In this document: in pieces, positions 17,037 to 23,826 of the stretch
How the letters are laid out: each line of letters starts with the position of its first letter
Numbering within the stretch: the stretch's first letter is position 1
Source of the DNA: Variovorax brevis
Lineage (GTDB): Bacteria; Pseudomonadota; Gammaproteobacteria; Burkholderiales; Burkholderiaceae_C
Reading direction: 5' to 3'
Assembly: GCF_030317105.1 (NCBI RefSeq)
Contig: NZ_JASZYG010000001.1
Span: 248,001-312,000 of the forward strand
Length of the DNA: 64,000 nucleotides
Program-made: the position numbers and the translations under genes
The notes under the pieces: generated by a model
Seen by the model: only the letters and a program-made list of their open reading frames with translations
What the model was told of the DNA's origin: nothing
Database searches by the model: none

Positions 17037-17052
17037 CGGCACGGTAATTGCT
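17037..17052 (+). promoter_or_regulatory. Sigma-54 promoter of the nirB operon
   Basis: CGGCACGGTAATTGCT matches the -24/-12 consensus TGGCACG-N4-TTGCW in all but the first base. The invariant GG (17038-17039) and GC (17050-17051) are 12 bp apart as required. Transcription would start near 17063. With the NtrC site upstream this indicates control by nitrogen limitation. Confidence 0.75.
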
Positions 17053-17062
17053 CATCCCCTTC

Positions 17063-17277
17063 CACTGGCCTCGCATGCAACGTTGCGGCGGGCAACCAGT
17101 GCCTCCGCTAATGACGGCGGGATCCGAGCGGATCGGCAGCAATGACGCTGGCGGTCCGTCTGTTCCAACCCGATTCGCATCCGTTCCATGCGGGGGCCCA
17201 CTGCCGCTGTCTTTTCCAGACAGCAATGTCCGGTGGTCTGCACTCTCACGGTAGCGCTTGCGTGTGCAGGATCCGAC
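17063..17277 (+). promoter_or_regulatory. Long 5' leader of nirB
   Basis: About 215 nt separate the predicted sigma-54 start from the nirB ATG. The stretch holds a small hairpin around GATCCGAGCGGATC (17120-17135 region), a perfect 7-bp stem with a 5-nt loop at 17206-17224 (GCTGTCT/AGACAGC), and a CTGCAC/GTGCAG stem just before the ATG. Leaders of nitrate/nitrite assimilation operons are often targets of ANTAR antiterminators (NasR/NasT). I see no clear terminator with a T-run here, so such control is only a possibility. Confidence 0.35.
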
Positions 17278-19809
17278 ATGAAAATCGCAGTGATTGGCCA
17301 CGGCATGGTGGGCCACAAGTTTCTGGAGCAACTCGACGAGCTGGGCATCGCGCAGGCAGAGGTCACGGTGCTGTGCGAGGAACCGCGCCCGGCCTACGAC
17401 CGGGTGCACTTGTCCGAATTCTTCTCCGGCAAGACGGCTGAAGACCTGTCGCTGGTCGAGCCCGGCTTCTTCGAGCGCAGCGGCTTCACGCTGCGCCTGG
17501 CCGCGAAAGCCGTGGCCATCGAGCGGCGCAACAACACGATCACGACGGCTGACGGCGAAGTCGTGCACTACGACAAGCTGGTGCTGGCCACGGGCTCCTC
17601 GCCCTTCGTGCCGCCGGTGCCCGGACGCGACCGACCCAACTGTTTCGTCTATCGCACCATCGAAGACCTGGAAGCGATGAAGGCCTGCGGGGCCCGCTCC
17701 AGGTCCGGCGTGGTCGTCGGTGGTGGCCTGCTGGGCCTCGAATGCGCCAAGGCCCTGCGCGACATGGGCCTCGAAACGCACGTCGTCGAATTCGCGCCGC
17801 GCCTGATGACGGTGCAGGTCGATGAAGGCGGTGGCCGCGCCCTGCGCAACAGCATCGAGGCGCTTGGCCTGCATGTGCACACCGGCCGCAACACGGTGGA
17901 GATCGTCGACGGTGCGACCGCGCGGCACCGCATGGTGTTCGCCGACGGCACGCACCTGGAGACCGACATGATCGTGTTCTCCGCCGGCATCCGCCCCCGT
18001 GACGAACTGGCGCGCCAAAGCCTGCTGGCGCTGGGCTCACGCGGCGGCATCGCGGTGGATTCGCATTGCCGCACGAGCGACCGCAACGTCTACGCCATCG
18101 GCGAATGCGCCGCGTGGAACGACCAGACTTTCGGCCTCGTCGCACCCGGCTACGAAATGGCCCGCGTGGCCGCCAAACACATCGCCGGCCAGGACGAAGC
18201 CGCCTTCACCGGCGCCGACATGAGCACCAAGCTCAAGTTGATGGGCGTGGACGTCGCCAGCATCGGCGACGCGCACGGCAAGACGCCGAAGTCGCGCTCT
18301 TATCAGTACGTCAACGAGCACAAGCAGATCTACAAGAAGATCGTCGTCAGCGAGGACGGCAAGCAACTGTTGGGTGCCGTGCTGGTGGGCGACGCGGCCG
18401 AGTACGGCAATCTGCTGCAACTGGCGCTCAACGGCATCGCGCTGCCGGCCGATCCCGAGTTCCTGATCTTGCCTTCGAGCGACGGCAAGGCCAAGCCTGG
18501 CCTCGGCGTGGAGGCTTTGCCCGATACGGCCCAGATCTGCTCGTGCAACAACGTCAGCAAGGGACAGATCTGTGCAGCGGTAGGCGAGGGCGCCTGCACC
18601 ATCGGCGACATGAAAGCCTGCACCAAGGCCGGCGCCTCGTGCGGCGGGTGCGTGCCGCTGGTCACGCAGGTCATGAAGATGGAGATGGCCAAGCGCGGCA
18701 TGGCGGTCAACAACCACCTGTGCGAGCACTTCGCCTATTCGCGCCAGGAGTTGTTCCACCTGGTGCGCGTCGGCGAGATCAAGACTTTTGCGGACCTGCT
18801 CGCCAAGCACGGCAAGGGGCTGGGTTGCGACATCTGCAAGCCGACGGCCGCGAGCATCTTCGCGTCGTGCTGGAACGACTTCGTGCTCAAGAAGGACCTG
18901 GCCAGCCTGCAGGACAGCAACGACTACTTCCTGGGCAACATCCAGAAAGACGGCTCGTACTCGGTCGTGCCGCGCATGCCGGGTGGCGAGGTCACGGCCG
19001 ATGGCCTGATCGCCGTGGGGCAGGTCGCGAAGAAGTACGGGCTCTACACCAAGATCACCGGTGGCCAGCGCGTGGACCTGTTCGGTGCGCGCGTCGAGCA
19101 ACTGCCTTCCATCTGGGAAGAGTTGATCGCCGCCGGCTTCGAGTCGGGCCATGCGTATGGCAAGTCGCTGCGCACGGTCAAGAGTTGCGTTGGCTCGACC
19201 TGGTGCCGCTACGGCGTCGATGACAGCATGGGCATGGCCATCGAGCTGGAGAACCGCTACAAGGGCCTGCGCACGCCGCACAAGATCAAGTTTGGCGTGT
19301 CAGGCTGTACGCGCGAATGCGCCGAGGCGCAGAGCAAGGACGTGGGCGTGATCGCCACCGAAAAGGGCTGGAACCTTTATGTGTGCGGCAACGGCGGCAT
19401 GAAGCCGCGCCATGCCGAACTGATCGCCTCCGACCTCACGAAGCCCGAGTTGATCCAGCTGATCGACCGCTTTCTCATGTTCTACGTGCGCACGGCCGAC
19501 CGCCTGCAGCGCACCAGCACCTGGCGCGACAACCTGGAGGGCGGGCTCGACTATCTGAAAGGCGTGCTGATCCAGGACACGCTGGGCTTGGGCGCCGAGC
19601 TCGAAGCCCAGATGCGCCACGTCGTGAGCACCTACCAGTGCGAGTGGAAGACCGCGGTGAACGACCCGGCCACGCGCCAGCGCTTCCGTTCTTTCGTCAA
19701 CAGCGAGAAGCCGGATGAACACATCGTGTTCGTGCAGGAGCGCGGCCAGATCCGGCCGGCGCGCGGTGCGCAGACTGACGACGCGACTTCCGATCTTGAA
19801 ACCGCCTGA
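17278..19809 (+). CDS. nirB: Assimilatory NAD(P)H nitrite reductase large subunit
   Basis: An 843-residue flavo-iron-sulfur-siroheme enzyme reducing nitrite to ammonium. Residues 1-300: pyridine nucleotide-disulfide reductase fold (MKIAVIGHGMVGHKFLE; VLATGSSPFVPP; VVVGGGLLGLE; YAIGECA). Residues ~415-470: BFD-like 2Fe-2S domain (ICSCNNVSKGQIC ... CTKAGASCGGCVPLV). Residues ~550-800: ferredoxin-like half and siroheme/4Fe-4S domain (SCVGSTWCRYG; SGCTRECAEAQSKDVGVI). The ATG at 17278 matches NirB N-termini; upstream in-frame codons are leader. It is first in an operon with nirD and an FNT channel, downstream of the NtrC/sigma-54 elements. Confidence 0.95.
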   Translation: MKIAVIGHGMVGHKFLEQLDELGIAQAEVTVLCEEPRPAYDRVHLSEFFSGKTAEDLSLVEPGFFERSGFTLRLAAKAVAIERRNNTITTADGEVVHYDKLVLATGSSPFVPPVPGRDRPNCFVYRTIEDLEAMKACGARSRSGVVVGGGLLGLECAKALRDMGLETHVVEFAPRLMTVQVDEGGGRALRNSIEALGLHVHTGRNTVEIVDGATARHRMVFADGTHLETDMIVFSAGIRPRDELARQSLLALGSRGGIAVDSHCRTSDRNVYAIGECAAWNDQTFGLVAPGYEMARVAAKHIAGQDEAAFTGADMSTKLKLMGVDVASIGDAHGKTPKSRSYQYVNEHKQIYKKIVVSEDGKQLLGAVLVGDAAEYGNLLQLALNGIALPADPEFLILPSSDGKAKPGLGVEALPDTAQICSCNNVSKGQICAAVGEGACTIGDMKACTKAGASCGGCVPLVTQVMKMEMAKRGMAVNNHLCEHFAYSRQELFHLVRVGEIKTFADLLAKHGKGLGCDICKPTAASIFASCWNDFVLKKDLASLQDSNDYFLGNIQKDGSYSVVPRMPGGEVTADGLIAVGQVAKKYGLYTKITGGQRVDLFGARVEQLPSIWEELIAAGFESGHAYGKSLRTVKSCVGSTWCRYGVDDSMGMAIELENRYKGLRTPHKIKFGVSGCTRECAEAQSKDVGVIATEKGWNLYVCGNGGMKPRHAELIASDLTKPELIQLIDRFLMFYVRTADRLQRTSTWRDNLEGGLDYLKGVLIQDTLGLGAELEAQMRHVVSTYQCEWKTAVNDPATRQRFRSFVNSEKPDEHIVFVQERGQIRPARGAQTDDATSDLETA

Positions 19810-19828
19810 TGAACACGAGCACATCCCC

Positions 19829-20173
19829 ATGACCACCACCGAAACACTTCACTGGACCGCCGTGTGCGCCGCGAGCGACATCCTGCCCGACACCGGCGTG
19901 TGCGCCCTCGTGGATGGCGTGCATGTCGCGATCTTTCATGTCGGCGGGGCGGGCGAGTTCTTCGCCATCGACAACGTCGACCCGAAGTCGAAGGCCAGCG
20001 TGCTGTCGCGCGGGCTGGTGGGCAGCCTGGGCGAGCGCATCGTCGTCGCATCGCCGCTCTACAAGAACCACTTCGACTTGCGCAACGGCGAATGCCTCGA
20101 AGCGCCGGAGCACTCCGTGCGGGCGCATGCGGTGCGTGTCGATGAAGGCCGCGTGCACGTCTCGCTGGCCTGA
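19829..20173 (+). CDS. nirD: Nitrite reductase small subunit (Rieske-like)
   Basis: A 114-residue NirD protein from ATG 19829. The fold is Rieske-like (VCALVDGVHVAIFHVGGAGEFFAIDNVDP; SPLYKNHFDLRNGECLE) but without the Cys-His cluster ligands, as is normal for NirD. It pairs with NirB in the cytoplasmic nitrite reductase. It starts 19 bp after nirB. Confidence 0.92.
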   Translation: MTTTETLHWTAVCAASDILPDTGVCALVDGVHVAIFHVGGAGEFFAIDNVDPKSKASVLSRGLVGSLGERIVVASPLYKNHFDLRNGECLEAPEHSVRAHAVRVDEGRVHVSLA

Positions 20174-20212
20174 ACCTCATTCATTTATCTCTCAAGATTT
20201 CAAGGAACCCAC

Positions 20213-21025
20213 ATGGCCTATCTCGCCCCTGCCGAATTCGTGACCAAGATGGTCGACGCCGGCGAATCCAAGCTCCTGATGTCCACGCGTGACACGCTCA
20301 TCCGCTCCTACATGGCCGGTGCCATCCTGGCGCTCGCGGCGGCCTTCGCGGTCAGCATCACCGTCAACACCGGCAATGCGCTGATCGGCGCGATGCTCTT
20401 TCCGGTCGGCTTCATCATGCTGTACCTCATGGGCTTCGACCTGCTGACGGGCGTGTTCACGCTCGCGCCGCTGGCCGTGCTCGACAAGCGGCCCGGCGCG
20501 ACCTGGGCCGGCGTGCTGCGCAACTGGAGCCTGGTGTTCGTCGGCAACTTTGCCGGTGCGCTGACCGTGGCGGTGTTCATGGCGATCATCTTCACCTTCG
20601 GCTTCAGCGAAGGGCCGAACGCCATCGGCGAGAAGCTCGGCCACATCGGTGAAGGCCGCACGCTGGGCTATGCGGCGCACGGCGCGGCCGGCATGCTGAC
20701 GCTGTTCATCCGCGGCGTGATGTGCAACTGGATGGTCTCGACTGGCGTGGTTGCAGCGCTCATGTCCACCAGCGTGTCAGGCAAGGCCATCGGCATGTGG
20801 ATGCCGGTGATGATCTTTTTCTACATGGGCTTCGAGCACTCGATCGTCAACATGTTCCTGTTCCCCACTGGCCTGCTGCTGGGCGGCAAGTTCACGCTGA
20901 TGGACTACCTGATCTGGAACGAGATTCCGACGGTGCTGGGCAACCTGGTGGGCGGGCTGACCTTCGTGGGGCTGACGCTGTACGCGACGCACTACAAGAC
21001 CGCGCCCAAGCGCGCCCTCACCTGA
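20213..21025 (+). CDS. nirC: Formate/nitrite channel family protein (nitrite uptake)
   Basis: A 270-residue FNT-family membrane protein with about six hydrophobic helices. Family marks include the N-terminal AEFVTKMVDAGESKLLMSTRDTLIRSYMAGAILALAAAF, an NTGNALIGAMLFPVGFIMLYLMGFDLLTGVFTLAPLA stretch, and the re-entrant region GVMCNWMVSTGV followed by FEHSIVNMFLFPTGLLLGG. Genomic neighbours (nirBD) point to nitrite, rather than formate, as substrate. The gene starts 39 bp after nirD. Confidence 0.88.
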   Translation: MAYLAPAEFVTKMVDAGESKLLMSTRDTLIRSYMAGAILALAAAFAVSITVNTGNALIGAMLFPVGFIMLYLMGFDLLTGVFTLAPLAVLDKRPGATWAGVLRNWSLVFVGNFAGALTVAVFMAIIFTFGFSEGPNAIGEKLGHIGEGRTLGYAAHGAAGMLTLFIRGVMCNWMVSTGVVAALMSTSVSGKAIGMWMPVMIFFYMGFEHSIVNMFLFPTGLLLGGKFTLMDYLIWNEIPTVLGNLVGGLTFVGLTLYATHYKTAPKRALT

Positions 21026-21223
21026 GAAGGTGTGAGTATTTCTGCTGCGGCCACCGATCTCGGGTCTGCGGTGCCCACCGTACAGGAGTACGGTTCCGGA
21101 GAAGGTGTGAATATTTCTACTGCGGCCACCGATCTCGGGTCTGCGGTGCTCACCGTACGGGAGTACGGTTCCGCTCCTCAACCCGACCTCGGCGCCCTCG
21201 CTACGAAATCTTCACACCTTCTC
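21024..21223. repeat. Palindromic intergenic repeat element with 75-bp duplication
   Basis: Two direct copies of a 75-bp unit (21024-21098 and 21099-21173) differ at only a few bases. Each begins GAGAAGGTGTGA and contains an ACCGTAC/GTACGGT hairpin near its end. A third, diverged and inverted copy follows, ending with TCACACCTTCTC at 21212-21223, so 21099-21223 forms one long imperfect palindrome. The first copy starts in the stop codon of the channel gene. The element resembles REP/BIME-type elements. It may act as mRNA stabiliser or attenuator between the channel gene and the phosphatase/kinase gene. Confidence 0.75.
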
Positions 21224-21262
21224 GCGTTGCGTCGAGGGAGCCAATTGCGGGGAGAGCTTCGC

Positions 21263-22981
21263 GTGACGCTCGGCCAGCATTCGCTGGCGGGCGCGAAGGG
21301 CAACAACCAGGACTTCCATGGCGCGATGCTGCCGCAAGGGCTGCTGCGCATGTCCAAGGGCATCGCGGTGGCGATTGCCGATGGCATCGGCTCCAGTCGC
21401 GTCAGCCAAGTGGCAAGCGCGGCGGCGGTGCGTGGGTTTCTGGACGACTACTACGCCACGTCCGAAGCCTGGTCGGTGCGGCGCTCGGCGCAACGGGTGC
21501 TGGGCGCCACGAACTCGTGGCTGCACGCGCAGACGATGCGAAGCCATGCGCGCTTCGACAAGGACGGCGGCTACGTCTGCACCTTCAGCGCGTTGATCCT
21601 CAAGGGTCGCGACGTGCACATGCTGCACGTTGGCGACTCGCGCATTTACCGGCTGCACCCGCATGCGCTGGAACAGCTCACGGACGACCATCGCGTGCGC
21701 TTGTCGTCGTTGGAGTCGTATCTCGGCCGCGCACTGGGCGCCGACTCCCGCGTGGAGATCGACTACGCCCACTGGCCCGCCGAAGCCGGCGATGTCTACC
21801 TGCTGGCGACCGACGGCGCCTATGCCCACCTCGACGCGGAGACGGTGCACGATGCGCTCGCCCGATGCGGCGGCGACTTCGATGAAGCGGCGCGCATCCT
21901 CGCGTGTACCGCGCAGGCCAGAGGCAGCGATGACGACGCCACCATCCAACTGCTGCGCATCGACGAACTTGCAGCGCCCGATGCGGCGCGACTGCCGCCG
22001 CAACGAGAAAGCCTCGCCATCGCGCCGCCGCTGGCGCCACGCGCAAACTTCGAAGGCTTCACGCTCGTTCGCGAACTGCAGGTGAGTTCACGCAGCCACG
22101 TGCACCTGGCCGTGGACGACGCCACCGGCCAGCAGGTGGTGCTGAAGCTGCCCTCCGTCGATCTGCAGGGCGATGCGGATTACCTCGACCGTTTCGTGCT
22201 CGAAGAGTGGGTCGCGCGGCGCATCGACAGCCCCCACGTGCTCAAGGCCTGCGCGATCGACAGGCCGCGCACGCACCTGTATGTCGCCATGGAGTACGTC
22301 GATGGCCAGACGCTGGCGCAATGGATGGTCGATCATCCCAAGCCCAGCCTGGACAGCGTGCGCCGCATCATCGAACAGCTGGCCGCGGGACTGCAGGCAT
22401 TGCACCGGCGCGAGATGCTGCACCAGGACATCCGGCCCGAGAACGTGATGATCGACCGCAACGGCACGGTCAAGATCATCGACCTGGCATCGACCCACGT
22501 GGCGGGTCTGGCTGAAAGCGCCGGGGAGGGGCAGGCGCTTGCGATTGCCGGCACCTTGCAATACACGGCGCCCGAATACTTTGTCGGCCGCGGCGGCAGC
22601 GTGCGTTCGGAGATTTTTTCAGTGGCCGTGATCGCTTACCAGATGCTCACGGGCCAACTGCCGTATGGCCTGAACGTGACGCGCGTGCGCTCTCCCGCCG
22701 ACGTGAACCGCCTGAACCATGTGCCGATGCGCCACTTCCGGCCCGATCTGCCTGCGTGGGCCGATGCCGTGCTGCAAAAGGCACTGCACCCGAATCCTGC
22801 CAAGCGGCAGGAGGTTGTGTCCGAGTTCGCGCACGACCTGCGCTCGCCTGCGCAAGAGTTCCTGCGTGCGCGGGCGACGCCGCTGATCGAGCGGCACCCG
22901 GTGCGCTTCTGGCAATGCGCGAGCGCGTTGCTGGCCGCAGTGGTGGTTGTTCTGTTGGGGCTGCGGGTGTTGGGGCATTGA
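21263..22981 (+). CDS. Bifunctional PP2C phosphatase / Ser-Thr kinase, membrane anchored
   Basis: A 572-residue fusion. I chose the GTG at 21263 (VTLGQHSLAGAKGNNQDFHG) because GGGGAGAG lies 6 nt upstream and homologous proteins begin at this motif; longer forms would translate the repeat element. Residues 1-235: PP2C (NQDFHG, ADGIGSS, HVGDSRIYRL, ATDGAY). Residues ~265-535: protein kinase with HQDIRPENVMID and IDLAS in place of HRD and DFG. Residues ~547-570 form a C-terminal membrane helix. Such fusions are known beside nitrate/nitrite assimilation genes of beta- and gammaproteobacteria. The changed DFG glycine makes kinase activity uncertain. Confidence 0.85.
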   Translation: MTLGQHSLAGAKGNNQDFHGAMLPQGLLRMSKGIAVAIADGIGSSRVSQVASAAAVRGFLDDYYATSEAWSVRRSAQRVLGATNSWLHAQTMRSHARFDKDGGYVCTFSALILKGRDVHMLHVGDSRIYRLHPHALEQLTDDHRVRLSSLESYLGRALGADSRVEIDYAHWPAEAGDVYLLATDGAYAHLDAETVHDALARCGGDFDEAARILACTAQARGSDDDATIQLLRIDELAAPDAARLPPQRESLAIAPPLAPRANFEGFTLVRELQVSSRSHVHLAVDDATGQQVVLKLPSVDLQGDADYLDRFVLEEWVARRIDSPHVLKACAIDRPRTHLYVAMEYVDGQTLAQWMVDHPKPSLDSVRRIIEQLAAGLQALHRREMLHQDIRPENVMIDRNGTVKIIDLASTHVAGLAESAGEGQALAIAGTLQYTAPEYFVGRGGSVRSEIFSVAVIAYQMLTGQLPYGLNVTRVRSPADVNRLNHVPMRHFRPDLPAWADAVLQKALHPNPAKRQEVVSEFAHDLRSPAQEFLRARATPLIERHPVRFWQCASALLAAVVVVLLGLRVLGH

Positions 22982-22985
22982 CCCC

Positions 22986-23726
22986 TCAGCCACCGCACTG
23001 GCTTCCCAGTTCCGTCTTGGTGTCAGGCAGCGCAATCGCGCCTTTCTTGGCGAGGGGGCTGACGACCTTTTTCCTGAATGCGCCGATGGCCTGGGGTGAA
23101 TCCTCGCCGGCTTGCGACACCTCGATGGCGCGACGATTTCCGGGCAGTGTCCATTCCTCGATCTTCAAATCCGGCCGGTTCTTTCTCTTGATGGTCAGGC
23201 GCGTCATGCTGCTTTCACAAGGCGCGAAATGCGCGTTCAAGGCCTCGGGCACCGGTGGGGCCTTGCTCTTCGACTCGACGGTGCAACTGCGCGAATAGGC
23301 GCGCGCCACATCCTGGGCGTTGAAGGTGATGTCGATTTCGGTCTTCGGCTCTTCGGTCGCTTCGCCTGCGGGACATGCGCTGCCTTCAAAGCTTGGCGCG
23401 GGAGGCAAGGGAGAATCGTTGCGGACCTTGTAGGTCAACTCGTGTCGCAGCTTGTTGGTCCGCAGGCGGGTGCGAAGAATCGTCTTGGTGACGGTCAGGT
23501 TGGCGGGTGACTTTGCGTCGGTGGCGTATCGAATCTTGAAGTGGTCTTCATCGTCGACCTTGCCGTTCGGGGCAAGTTGCGCCTTGACCGCCGACGCCGA
23601 TGGAGGGCCACCCACGGAGGGGTCCCAGCGGAATGCAAACTCGACGTCCATGGCATGGATCTGCGTCGTTGCCGCGAGCAGACCGCTCGCCAACGTCAAG
23701 CCAACAAAGAAACGGCGCAGCTTCAT
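22986..23726 (-). CDS. Secreted hypothetical protein
   Basis: A 246-residue protein starting MKLRRFFVGLTLASGLLAATTQIHA, a clear signal peptide cut after IHA. The mature part has four cysteines that could pair (one in SACPAG, one in RSCTVES, one in FAPCESS, one in SQCGG) and many charged strands. No family recognised. It is convergent with the phosphatase/kinase gene, with only 4 bp between stops. A periplasmic or surface location is inferred. Confidence 0.75.
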   Translation of the reverse strand: MKLRRFFVGLTLASGLLAATTQIHAMDVEFAFRWDPSVGGPPSASAVKAQLAPNGKVDDEDHFKIRYATDAKSPANLTVTKTILRTRLRTNKLRHELTYKVRNDSPLPPAPSFEGSACPAGEATEEPKTEIDITFNAQDVARAYSRSCTVESKSKAPPVPEALNAHFAPCESSMTRLTIKRKNRPDLKIEEWTLPGNRRAIEVSQAGEDSPQAIGAFRKKVVSPLAKKGAIALPDTKTELGSQCGG

Positions 23727-23826
23727 GGTTCCCTTCGTCCCGCAGCGAATGTAGAACGCGCCTCCAACAGGCGCATCCCTCGCGCGGATGACGAAGGGGC
23801 CCGTCACGCCACGGTTGAAGGCGCAC

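Noticed and set aside
17252..17262. CGGTAGC resembling the RfaH ops/JUMPstart element
   Set aside because: Only a partial match, and it lies before nirB, not before the polysaccharide genes.
18037..19281. 414-codon minus-strand frame inside nirB
   Set aside because: Antisense of a strongly conserved enzyme; composition is that of a shadow frame.
21032..21262. Earlier GTG start for the phosphatase/kinase, adding a repeated 25-residue unit
   Set aside because: The added residues are translation of the palindromic repeat, and a good ribosome site precedes the GTG at 21263 where homologous proteins begin.
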